A stretch of 64,000 nucleotides of DNA from DASQDN01 sp963844855 (lineage in GTDB: Bacteria; Acidobacteriota; Terriglobia; Bryobacterales; Bryobacteraceae). The notes below the pieces were generated by a model. The model did no database searches and was not told the DNA's origin. It was given only the letters and a program-made list of their open reading frames with translations. The position numbers were made by a program, and so were the translations under genes. Location: assembly GCA_963844855.1 (NCBI GenBank), contig CAWJQP010000076.1, forward strand, positions 257,045 through 321,044, given 5' to 3'. Shown in pieces: positions 47,507 through 56,251 of this stretch (the first letter of the stretch is position 1; every line of letters starts with the position of its first letter).

Positions 47507-48108
47507 GCTGTGGGTCCGTCCTCACGTACGAAAGTGTTCAACTTGATGCTGATCGCAAGATTGCCGGTACCCTGCAACGGAGCTGCGGACATCGTGTCGA
47601 TAATCAGAAAGCGCGCCGATTTGTCGAGCCTATTCACGAGCTGCAGCAAATCTCCGTAAGTGCCTTCGTAGTTTGCGACGATCGTCATCATGGTCAACGT
47701 GTCGCTGCCTTCAATCGGATCGAAAGTGAACGACTGCTCTTTCGGCTTCATGCCGGCATCTTTGGCGGCCTTCAGCAACTCCGAACCTATCGTTGACGAT
47801 GTCGTTCTGCGCCCCATGAAGTAGGTATCGACGAAGGAATCTCCGCTAGCGCGCGCTTGCTCGATTTTGTTGACGAGCGCCCGCAGCCGCTGCAGCTGAA
47901 TCTGGTCGCGCACCAGCTGATCCTGAAGCGTTCCCAACTGCTGATCCAGTTCTTCGGCCGATCCTCCGAGCGGCTGAAAGATCGCGAAAGCAGCTATCAG
48001 ATTCGCCAGGAGCAGAGTGCCTAGCACTACGCGCGCGATGACCCTGGGGTCCTTGGAGAATTTCCGTGTCAGACCCGGCAGTCTGAGTTTGTCAAAGCTT
48101 TTGCGCAT
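47503..48108 (-). CDS. pilO: PilO-like inner-membrane assembly protein, 201 aa
   Basis: Basic cytoplasmic start (MRKSFDKLRLPGLTRKFSKD), a membrane helix (VVLGTLLLANLIAAFAIF), a coiled coil (LGTLQDQLVRDQIQLQRLRA) and a ferredoxin-like periplasmic fold (SFTFDPIEGSDTLTMMTIVA; YGDLLQLVNRLDKSARFLII). This is the PilO/GspM layout. It overlaps pilN by 17 bp and the PilP-like gene by 4 bp. In type IV pili PilO pairs with PilN to form the inner-membrane ring. Confidence 0.85.
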   Translation of the reverse strand: MRKSFDKLRLPGLTRKFSKDPRVIARVVLGTLLLANLIAAFAIFQPLGGSAEELDQQLGTLQDQLVRDQIQLQRLRALVNKIEQARASGDSFVDTYFMGRRTTSSTIGSELLKAAKDAGMKPKEQSFTFDPIEGSDTLTMMTIVANYEGTYGDLLQLVNRLDKSARFLIIDTMSAAPLQGTGNLAISIKLNTFVREDGPTA

Positions 48109-48658
48109 AGTTCACACTCACACGGCTTCGGAAAAGCGGATCAGTTTGCGACGGGGGCATAGTTGTATGCTGCGTCGTTTTGCCGAAGACGCTCGAAGCC
48201 TCTAGCTGCATAAGGAAATTGAGGATCGATTCGGCGGACTGCGATCCCACAACCATGTCAAGCAACAATTCGTTGTTCGCATTGATCTGGGGCCGCACAG
48301 TAATCAGCCGCACGTTGGCAGGTGTTACTTTTTCAAGATCCGAAAAAATGCGCGTCCAGCTTACGCCTTTGCGGGAAAGCAGGGCGTTCAGGAAGACACT
48401 TCGATCGAGAACTTCGGCGTTCTGCTGCTGGCGCAGCACGCCTTCAAGGCGAGCTCTTTCCTGCGCATTCCTCGTAAGCTGGGCTTCCGTTCGGGCGATA
48501 GACTGACGCGCTTCCGCTGCACGATCACGCTCCGAAGCCGCCAGATAGACAAGCATGCCGAGAAGCCCGGCGAGCATCACACCCACCGCTACAGACGCAG
48601 CGACCATCGGCCGGTCGCGGCGGAACGGTTCGCTCGCGAGATTGATGGAAATTCTCAT
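48092..48658 (-). CDS. pilN: PilN-like fimbrial assembly protein, 188 aa
   Basis: The N-terminal INLASEPFRRDRP motif is the PilN segment that binds PilM (I-N-L-x-x-x-P-x-R). A membrane helix (VAVGVMLAGLLGMLVYLA), a periplasmic coiled coil (SIARTEAQLTRNAQERARLE) and a small alpha/beta domain (WTRIFSDLEKVTPANVRLIT) follow. It overlaps pilM as ATGA. The order pilM-pilN-pilO is typical for the alignment subcomplex of type IVa pili and is also seen as GspL/M in type II secretion. Confidence 0.88.
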   Translation of the reverse strand: MRISINLASEPFRRDRPMVAASVAVGVMLAGLLGMLVYLAASERDRAAEARQSIARTEAQLTRNAQERARLEGVLRQQQNAEVLDRSVFLNALLSRKGVSWTRIFSDLEKVTPANVRLITVRPQINANNELLLDMVVGSQSAESILNFLMQLEASSVFGKTTQHTTMPPSQTDPLFRSRVSVNYAQKL

Positions 48659-49539
48659 GCGGCGTTTACTCCTGCGCTTTCTGATACCGACTGCAGGTAT
48701 CCGTACAAACCCGCGTTATATTGCGTCAGCGCGCCAAACCGGGACTTGAGTGTTTCCACCGGAATTCCCAACTCAGTTTCCCAGCTTTCCTCGTCACCAA
48801 TGCCGCAGAAAAGCAAACGAGCAGGCTTCGCATGGAAGTGATCTTCGATAAACGCCATCGTCGGAAAAAGGACCGCAAGGATTTCGTCGCGAGAGACCTC
48901 GGCCAGTTCGACTGTGCGTACCAATTTGAGCGCGCCCGCATTCAGCACGAGGACGGTTAATACCTTGCCACTCATGCGCACGAGCACCGAAATTTCAGGC
49001 CGCCGTTCCAAATCAATCATCGCGATTCCTGATGTCGTGACAAGACCAGGATGTAAGCCGGCAGCGCGAAATGGCGCTTCGTATCGCGCAACAATCTCAA
49101 GCGCGGCAGCGACTACAACCACCTCGACGCCTTTGCCTTTTTTCGTTTGGGAATGAAAACTGACCGCCGCGGATTCCAGATCGAACGGGACACTGCGCTT
49201 CATTCGAAAGCGAACGAGCGCGAGTTGTTCCTTATGGTCTGTCGGTAGCGAATCGAACTCCAGCACAGCGACGCGAGCGCAGAAGTCGGGAAGGATGAGA
49301 ACGGCGCGACCCCGTTTGCGGCCAGCCGAGGATCCTGCCAGAGCCCGCACTTTGTCACCGAGCGCGTCAGCTTTGAGAACGTTGTCGGTCATCGGCGACG
49401 GAACGATGACGCCAGGCTCCAGCGGCTCGAAGGCAGGCTGCGTTAAGCCAGGACGCATGTACGCGATGCCGCCCTCGGATAGCTCGAAGATATAGTCGGG
49501 CGGCGGATCTTGTATTAGCCGTAAGAGTGCGTTGGGCAT
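48655..49539 (-). CDS. pilM: PilM-like actin-fold assembly ATPase, 294 aa
   Basis: Cytoplasmic actin-like protein of the PilM/GspL family. Recognisable are VLILPDFCARVAVLEFDSLP, LALVRFRMKRSVPFDLESAA and VVVVAAALEIVARYEAPFRA in subdomain 1, and ILAVLFPTMAFIEDHFHAKP with LLFCGIGDEESWETELGIPV in subdomain 2, matching the PilM nucleotide-binding scaffold. The start is 4 bp after the gspE stop. Its neighbour PilN carries the matching docking motif, so the pair should interact at the inner membrane. Confidence 0.82.
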   Translation of the reverse strand: MPNALLRLIQDPPPDYIFELSEGGIAYMRPGLTQPAFEPLEPGVIVPSPMTDNVLKADALGDKVRALAGSSAGRKRGRAVLILPDFCARVAVLEFDSLPTDHKEQLALVRFRMKRSVPFDLESAAVSFHSQTKKGKGVEVVVVAAALEIVARYEAPFRAAGLHPGLVTTSGIAMIDLERRPEISVLVRMSGKVLTVLVLNAGALKLVRTVELAEVSRDEILAVLFPTMAFIEDHFHAKPARLLFCGIGDEESWETELGIPVETLKSRFGALTQYNAGLYGYLQSVSESAGVNAA

Positions 49540-49543
49540 TGCT

Positions 49544-51162
49544 CTAGCCTTCGATGAACGTTACCTTATTGATTTCCTTCAGGGTGGAGATTCCCAGACG
49601 CACTTTCTCGATCGCGGATTCGCGCAGGAATGTCATGCCCTCTTCTTTTGCGAGGCGCTTCAGGTCCGAGGTCGGCCGCTTGTTCAGAATCATTTCGCGA
49701 ATTCGTTCGCTCAGGTCGAGCAGCTCATGAATCGCGGTTCGTCCACGGAAGCCTGTGCCGCCACATTCGAAGCATCCCGCGCCTTCATAGATGGCAACGT
49801 CGCTGCCATTCCTTCGGATCAGACCGCTTTCGACCAGATAGGCGTCGGGGTAATAGACACGCGTCTTGCAGTGCGGGCAGATGAGACGGACCAGCCGCTG
49901 CGCCAGGATGCAGTTCAACGCCGCGACGAAGTTGTACGGCTCGACACCCATGTTCAGGAAGCGGCCCAGCACGTCAAAAACGTTGTTCGCGTGGACGGTC
50001 GTAAAGACGAGGTGTCCGGTAAGGGCCGCGTTGATGGCGATCTGCGCCGTCTCCTGGTCACGAATTTCGCCGACCATGATCTTGTCGGGGTCGTGACGAA
50101 GAATGGAGCGCAATCCGCGGGCGAACGTGAGCCCCTTCTTCTCGTTAACCGGGATCTGCGTGATTCCCTTTAACTGATACTCGACAGGATCTTCAATAGT
50201 AATGATCTTGTCTTCATCGTTCTTGATCTCGCTGAGCGCGGCATACAGCGTTGTCGTCTTACCGGAGCCGGTAGGCCCAGTGACCAGCACCATTCCGTAC
50301 GGCTCTTTGATGTAGCGCGCGAAACTTGGTCTGGTCAGCTTCGGAGAACCCTACGACGTCGAGGCTGAGCTTGGCGAACTTCTCGCTCATCGACTCTTTG
50401 TCGAGTACGCGGAGCACTGCGTCCTCGCCATGAATCGTCGGCATGATGGAGACACGGAAATCGATAAGACGGCCTTTGTATCGCACGCGGAAGCGGCCGT
50501 CCTGCGGGACGCGGCGCTCGGCAATATCGAGTTCGCTCATGACTTTGATACGCGAGATGATCGCCGAATGCCAGTCCTTCGCGATGGGCGGCATGGCGTA
50601 GTGGAGCACGCCGTCGATGCGGTACTTGATGGCAACTTCGCTGTCGCGCGTCTCGACGTGAATGTCACTGGCGCGGCGTTCGAGAGCGCTGAAGATCGTC
50701 GTGTCGACCAGCTTGATGACCGGCGCGATGTCGCTGTCGGCGGCGGCGAGCTTGTCGATGGACAGCGTTTCATCAGCGTTCTCTTCGCTGACCACATCGA
50801 GCGCGAAACCTTCGGTGACTTCTTCGAGGACGCGCTGCGACTGCTCGGTCTTCTTCAGAAGGTCGGAGATCTGCGTCAGCGTCGCGACTTTGACGCGGAG
50901 CTTCTTCTTGAGCACGATGGACAGCTCGTCGATGAGGTTCAGATTGCGCGGATCGGCCAGCGCAATCTCGAGCGTTCCATTCTGCGCATGCAGCGGAACG
51001 AAGTTGTAGCGGAACATCAGGTCGACAGGAACCGAGTGAAACAGGTCGTGATCGATCTTGCCTTCCCGCAGATCGACGATATTCGCAGCGATAGCGGGCC
51101 GCAAGCGTTCGCGCCTGCTGCGACTCCTGGTCCGGGGTGAGTTTCGTTTGTTCGGCCGCCAT
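49544..51162 (-). CDS. gspE: GspE/PilB-type assembly ATPase (two frameshifts)
   Basis: Hexameric motor ATPase powering pseudopilin or pilin assembly. The N-terminal MshEN-like domain (LMFRYNFVPLHAQNGTLEIA) leads to the ATPase core: VLVTGPTGSGKTTTLYAALS (Walker A), EDPVEYQLKGITQIPVN (Asp box), LRHDPDKIMVGEIRDQETAQ (Walker B) and TTVHANNVFDVLGRFLNMG (His box). A zinc site follows, with CPHC and CFECGG. Breaks near 51078 and 50322 are repaired by single-base edits; at 51078 dropping one C gives RYRCEYVDLREGKIDHDLF. About 539 residues. It starts 3 bp after the GspF stop. Confidence 0.93.
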
Positions 51163-51165
51163 CGA

Positions 51166-52384
51166 TTAACCTCCGAAAGTATCCGCCAGAGAAAAGATCG
51201 GCAGATACAGCGCAATCAACACAAACGCCACGAAAATGCCCATGAAAATCATGATTGCGGGCTCGATCATGGAGAGCGCGGCCGTCATCCGTGTGTTGAC
51301 GTCGTCTTCGTAAAATTCGGCCACGCTGTTCAGCATCGCCGGCAGCGCGCCGGTCGATTCGCCAACTTCAATCATGTCGATGGAAAGACCTGGGAAAATG
51401 CCGGTAGCAGTAAGGGAGCTGGAGAGCGTCTGACCTTCTCTCACCATTCTGACAGCTTTTTCGAGCGCCTGCTTCAGCAAGCGGGGTTCCCAGCGATTCG
51501 GAAGCAGTGCCGAGCGCCTGGACCAGCGGGATACCGCCCTGGAGCAGAGTGCTCAGAATTCGCGAAAACTGAGCCACCTGATACTTCACCCAAATGTCAC
51601 CGAAAACAGGGACCGCGAGTTTGACGCGGTCGATTTTGAGCCGCGCGGCTTCGCCTCGGGACCAAAAGCGGAAGCCGATCGCCATCGCCACGATCAGCCT
51701 ACAACGACCGAAAACGATGTAGTTTCGAGCCGTCGTGCCTACGGCTATGAGGATCTGCGTCATCGGCGGTAGGATGGCGGACATACTCCCGTAGAGCTCC
51801 GCGAAATTTGGCACCACGTAAGTGACAAGAAAGATGATCAGCCCGACAACCAGGACCACCAGAAATGTCGGGTAAATCAGGGAAACAATGACTTTTTTCC
51901 GGATTGCGAGAGCGGTGCGTTGATAGGTGATGAACCGGTCCAGCACTTCAGCGAGCGCGCCGCTCTTTTCGCCGGCGAGCACCGAGGTGACGTACACCGG
52001 CGGGAAAATCGTCTGCTTTTCGAAGGCGTCCGATAGTAGCGACCCGCGGCGCACGTCATCTCGCACTGCCTTAATGTAAGGACCGAGCTTCGGATCGACC
52101 AGACGGTCGGCTAGCAGATCGAGGCCCTTAAGAATGGGGAGTCCGGCTTTGATCAGCGTGACGAACTGCTGGTTGAAGATCAGGAACTTCTCAATGTTGA
52201 GCTTCTTGCCACGCCCTCCGAATGAGGCGCTCAAAGCGGACATCTGGCCGCGCGGCTTTACCGAATAGACCAGGAACCCCTGGTGAGTCATGCGGTCGCG
52301 GAGTTCTTGCTCGGACGCAGCTTCGGCTACTTGGTTGTGAATCTCGCCTCGGGCGTCAGCGTACTTTAGAGCAAACTCGGCCAC
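51166..52384 (-). CDS. gspF: GspF/PilC-type inner-membrane platform protein (one frameshift)
   Basis: GTG start at 52384. Two tandem T2SF domains: LNIEKFLIFNQQFVTLIKAG with LLSDAFEKQTIFPPVYVTSV, then the membrane helix FLVVLVVGLIIFLVTYVVPN, and the second domain with VKYQVAQFSRILSTLLQGGI, SIDMIEVGESTGALPAMLN and the last helix IEPAIMIFMGIFVAFVLIAL. The frame breaks near 51480; 1219 bp is one base over whole codons, giving about 405 residues when repaired. It is the cytoplasmic-facing platform on which GspE acts. It lies 5 bp downstream of lolA. Confidence 0.92.
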
Positions 52385-52388
52385 AGCC

Positions 52389-53042
52389 TTACTTAGCCTC
52401 CGTGGACGCCGAGGCTTCGAGCCAAGTGGCCCCGGCCGGTAACTGGAACTGGAACAGACTTTCGTCGAGGACGGGATTGATGCGCTCGTTCGAGAAACGG
52501 AAGATCAGGATGGCGTCGTCATGACCACTCACGATCAACTGCTTGATCTCGCCCAGGGATGTAACAGTGAATTCAACCTGCTTGTATGGGAGCTTTTCAG
52601 ACTTCGGCGTGGCAATGACCAGTTGGTTGCCATTCTCGGTTTTTAGCTTGAAGTCTCTGAAATCCTTATCGAAATCGAGCCGACCGAGGAGAAACGCCAA
52701 AGGCGCACGCATGTCCTCGCTTTCCTTAAGCTTAAGTTTCTCGGCACGCTTGGAAATCGGGTTGTAGTAGTAAATCAGCTTTCCGTCGGAAAGAAACAGC
52801 TTTCCGGCTGGTTGAGTATACTCCCATCGCATCCGGCCTGGTTTGCGTAGCGAGAGTTCCCCGGCCTCACTGCGCCGCGGCCGGCCTGATCCCATGTAGC
52901 TCTCTTCGAACGTAACTTGTAGAGTTCTCGTACGGTTATAGCGGTTTTCGATCTGTTCGAGGAACTTTTGAAGCTGGGGATCGAGCTTGGTTTCGGCCGC
53001 AAAAAGAGGCAGCGCAGCCAGGAATAAGACAAGTCGGGTCAC
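52389..53042 (-). CDS. lolA: LolA-like outer-membrane lipoprotein carrier, 217 aa
   Basis: Periplasmic chaperone that takes lipoproteins from the LolCDE complex to LolB. GTG start with signal peptide MTRLVLFLAALPLFAAET. Typical LolA strands follow: VTFEESYMGSGRPRRSEAG, LSLRKPGRMRWEYTQPAGKL, SDGKLIYYYNPISKRAEKLK and LLGRLDFDKDFRDF. No LolB, C, D or E gene adjoins it. It opens the assembly operon (5 bp to gspF), an arrangement I would not have predicted but one that places lipoprotein delivery beside pilus or secretion assembly. Confidence 0.88.
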   Translation of the reverse strand: MTRLVLFLAALPLFAAETKLDPQLQKFLEQIENRYNRTRTLQVTFEESYMGSGRPRRSEAGELSLRKPGRMRWEYTQPAGKLFLSDGKLIYYYNPISKRAEKLKLKESEDMRAPLAFLLGRLDFDKDFRDFKLKTENGNQLVIATPKSEKLPYKQVEFTVTSLGEIKQLIVSGHDDAILIFRFSNERINPVLDESLFQFQLPAGATWLEASASTEAK

Positions 53043-53097
53043 AGAGTTATGACGTGCGGGAGGGCCGGGACGTTCAATCTGAGAGGCGGGGATTTTT

Positions 53098-53126
53098 GAG
53101 GGGAGCCGTTGGTTGCGACTCCCCTC
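53098..53126. repeat. Inverted repeat between lolA and the TIGR03437 gene
   Basis: GAGGGGAG (53098-53105) and CTCCCCTC (53119-53126) form a perfect 8-bp stem with a 13-nt loop. It begins 7 bp past the stop of the leftward TIGR03437 gene, where a terminator would be expected, but on that strand the stem is followed by AAAAATCC and not by a T-run. It may be a weak or Rho-assisted terminator or a 3' stabilising hairpin. Confidence 0.45.
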
Positions 53127-53133
53127 TTGGCAC

Positions 53134-54813
53134 CTACTGGAAGGTCACGGTCTTCTGTGAGCCAGAGGTTGCTGTAACGCCGGCAGCATCGAGGCCGGTG
53201 GCCGTGAAAGGAACTACTTGCGATACGCCGCTAACGGACAGGAAGCCGAAATTCTGACCCGTCGTGGCCGGAAGAGCGGAGAGAACATAGGACGGGATGT
53301 TGAAGCTGCCCGCGCTGGTCCGCTCGATGCAAATGAAGACTGAACTGGAATTCGCCGTGGCGGAGGCGCCGAGAATGTTGACGTACCCGTTCGGATCCCC
53401 GCCTGTCCACGTGATGTTCTGTCCCGATGCGCGCGTGACATTCTCAATCGCGTCCATGTTGGTCCAGTTCAGGAGTTGTGGGATTGTCATGTTGACGGAA
53501 AATGCTCCGACTGCATTGGCTCCTGTTCCACCTGGAGCGCTGATTGTGTACGCGCCCGGTTCGAGATAGTCGGGCGTGCTCGTCCCACCGCCGGGTAAGC
53601 CGGGGATGTTGGGTGTACCGCTGCTAAGTGTCGCAGAGTAGATGCCCTGTTGTTTCGTCAGAGTCTTTGCGCCTCGAGGACCAGTAACATTGATTGCTGC
53701 TCCGGCGTCCAGTTCGGTTGGACGGATCACGTCTGTAGGCGTGCCGGGTGTCGAGTTGCGTGACGTGAAAATCGTGCACGACCCAAGACTCGCGGCGTAA
53801 GGTGATCCGACAGATTGCGCGCGGATCAGCTGATTGAAGTCATAGCGATAGAAGCTGCCAGCTCCGGTGTCGGACTTGCTCTCAATCGAGCCAAAACCCG
53901 GGACGCTAATCTTCGTCACCGAGCGGTTTAGGCTAATACCGCCAACACGAAGCGAACCCGTTCTCTGCGCGGATTCGAGTTGCGTACCAGTCAAACCGGT
54001 GAGATCGGTGCAAGCATTGCCTTGGCCAGCGATACTCATGCTAACGAAATTGCTCACAACGTCACCCGTCTTTACGACGACGGGTACGTAGCACCCTTCG
54101 ACGCCCGCTGGAACGGTGAAAACGATCTGATCGATACCAGCGCAGCAGCCGGAACGGCCTCTGTAGGATATCGTTGCAGGTCGGCCGCCAACATAGACTT
54201 CCACCGGTGTTGAGGGCATGTCTCCGGGTACCGCGCCGGCTGCTTCATTGCCGGTCACGGGTCCCAGTCCGGTTCCCCAGATGATGGCCAGTTGACCCGG
54301 TCTCGCTGGCACTGTCAAAGTGTTGACGGGTTGATCGGTACCAGAATTGGCATTTTGGAACACTCCCGGACCGCTACCGGCCTCATTCAGCGTAAAGATA
54401 CCGAATGCGGACTGAACGACTCGAATCGGTGATGGCGCGCTGGTCTGACCGTTGTACGTGACCGTAAGCGTGCCCGTTCCCGCAGGCGTGGAAGATGGCA
54501 GAATAGCCGCCAATTGCGCGGCAGACGTGTAAATCATGAAGAGGTCGACAGTTGAGCCTCCGACGGTCGCTTTGATTGATGTTCCTGCGAGGGTGGTCAC
54601 CAAAGGGAACTGATTGATTATCTGAAGTGTCGCGGGACCGAGATTCGAGCCCTTAATGACGATCATTCCGCCGCGGGCGAGCGCTCCGCTCGGCAGATCG
54701 GGAATCGCATAGCTGGCCGCATTCGTGACCTGGCCGCTGGTAATAGTTGGCGTCTGAGCAAACGCGGCGGCAGCGAAGGCCAAGCCGGTTAGAACGCTAG
54801 ATAGGATTTTCAT
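53134..54813 (-). CDS. Secreted TIGR03437-type protein with N-terminal placement of the domain, 559 aa
   Basis: The start at 54813 follows a CGGAGGTGTG ribosome site and opens a signal peptide (MKILSSVLTGLAFAAAAFAQ). The Solibacter-type domain comes first (ITSGQVTNAASYAIPDLPSG, MIVIKGSNLGPATLQIINQF, PVEVYVGGRPATISYRGRSG), whereas in the other two proteins of this window it is C-terminal. The second half, about residues 300-559, is an unassigned beta-rich region with a paired-strand segment (IPQLLNWTNMDAIENVTRAS; SSVFICIERTSAGSFNIPSY). No enzyme motif is seen. Exported and probably surface-exposed; function unknown. Confidence 0.82.
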   Translation of the reverse strand: MKILSSVLTGLAFAAAAFAQTPTITSGQVTNAASYAIPDLPSGALARGGMIVIKGSNLGPATLQIINQFPLVTTLAGTSIKATVGGSTVDLFMIYTSAAQLAAILPSSTPAGTGTLTVTYNGQTSAPSPIRVVQSAFGIFTLNEAGSGPGVFQNANSGTDQPVNTLTVPARPGQLAIIWGTGLGPVTGNEAAGAVPGDMPSTPVEVYVGGRPATISYRGRSGCCAGIDQIVFTVPAGVEGCYVPVVVKTGDVVSNFVSMSIAGQGNACTDLTGLTGTQLESAQRTGSLRVGGISLNRSVTKISVPGFGSIESKSDTGAGSFYRYDFNQLIRAQSVGSPYAASLGSCTIFTSRNSTPGTPTDVIRPTELDAGAAINVTGPRGAKTLTKQQGIYSATLSSGTPNIPGLPGGGTSTPDYLEPGAYTISAPGGTGANAVGAFSVNMTIPQLLNWTNMDAIENVTRASGQNITWTGGDPNGYVNILGASATANSSSVFICIERTSAGSFNIPSYVLSALPATTGQNFGFLSVSGVSQVVPFTATGLDAAGVTATSGSQKTVTFQ

Positions 54814-54885
54814 CCGATTTAAACACACCTCCGTGATGCGTAACTGTGTTACTTATTAATTAGCGCGAAAATGCTGTGAATCGGC

Positions 54886-56251
54886 TCACCCTTCTTTTGG
54901 GGCGATTCCGAGGGACTTCATCTTCCGGTACAAGTTGCTGCGCTCCAGGCCGAGAAGTTCCGCGGTCCGAGTCACATTTCCCTGCGTCTCTTCGAGTTTC
55001 TTAAGAATATACTCTCTTTCGGCAGATTCGCGGACTTCCTGCAGACTGCCAAAACGATCGACCGAGCGCTCCAAGCTCTGACGTCGCTGCGGGTTAAGCG
55101 GAATGTGCCGCGCATCGACGCGCACTTGAGGATTCATAATCACGATGCGCTCCATCAGGTTTTTCAGCTCCCGCACGTTGCCCGGCCAGTTGTAGTCCTG
55201 CAGGACTCTGTAAGCCTCCGGTGTAAGCTCTTTCGGCTTCCGACCGTATGAGGTGGTGAACTCGCTCGCAAAGTGATCCGCCAGGAGAGGAACGTCTTCC
55301 AGACGATCGCGCAGAGGCGGGACATAGAACGGAATCACGTTCAGCCGGTAGAACAGATCTTCACGGAAGTTTCCGCGGGAGATTTCGTCCTCTAGATTCT
55401 TGTTGGTCGCCGCGACGATTCGGACATCCACCGTGATCGAATCGTGCGCGCCAACGGGTTCGAAGCGCTGCTCTTCCAGCGCCCTGAGAACTTTTGCCTG
55501 AGTCTTCAGGCTCATGTCTCCGACTTCGTCGAGAAACAGCGTTCCGCCATCGGCCTTCTGCAGTTTCCCCGTTTTGTCTTCGCTCGCGCCGGTGAAGCTA
55601 CCCTTGCGGTGTCCGAACAACTCGCTTTCGATCAGCTCTTCGGGAATCGCAGCGCAGTTCACTTCGATGAACGGGTCGCGCATGCGAGGGCTGTTCTGGT
55701 GGATGGCGTGCGCTACAAGCTCCTTGCCGGTCCCGCTCTCCCCAAAAATCAGGACTCGGCCGTTTGTTGCCAGCCATCAGTCCCAGTTGCTGGCGCAGCG
55801 CCTTCATAGGTACGCTTTCGCCAATGATTCGCAGCTTGCCGTCGCCTTCCTTCAGCAGCTCGATCTCGCGCTCCAGCTTGAGCTGCTGGCAGGCATTCTT
55901 CACGAGGACGCTGACTTTCTCAATCGTCAGCGGCTTCTCGAGAAAATCGTATGCGCCGAGCTTCGTTGCGCGCACGGCAGTCTCGATGTTGCCATGACCC
56001 GAGATCATGATCACCATGGGCCTATCCGGCTCGGCAATTTCCTGAATGCGAATCAGCGTTTCCATGCCGTCGATGCCCGGAAGCCACACATCGAGTAGGA
56101 CTACGTCGAACGGGCGCTCGTGTAAGCGCTGGAGACAGGTCTCACCGTCCCCTACCGATTCCACGTCGTAACCTTCATCGCCGAGCACTCCGGACAAGGA
56201 CTCACGAATGCCCGGCTCGTCATCCACTACAAGCACGCGGGAACGTTTCAT
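54886..56251 (-). CDS. NtrC-family sigma-54 response regulator (one frameshift)
   Basis: Receiver, AAA+ and Fis-type DNA-binding domains in order. Receiver: VLVVDDEPGIRESLSGVL, phosphoacceptor in VVLLDVWLPGIDG and the lysine in DFLEKPLTIE. AAA+ domain: VLIFGESGTGKELVAHAIHQ (Walker A), HRKGSFTGASEDKTGKLQKA (sigma-54 loop) and GGTLFLDEVGDM (Walker B). C-terminus: NVTRTAELLGLERSNLYRKM. The frame breaks near 55773; deleting one G in a GG pair restores MAATNGRVLIFGESG, and 1366 bp is one base over whole codons, giving 454 residues. The start overlaps the stop of the NtrY-like kinase as ATGA, so they form a two-component pair. Confidence 0.93.
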
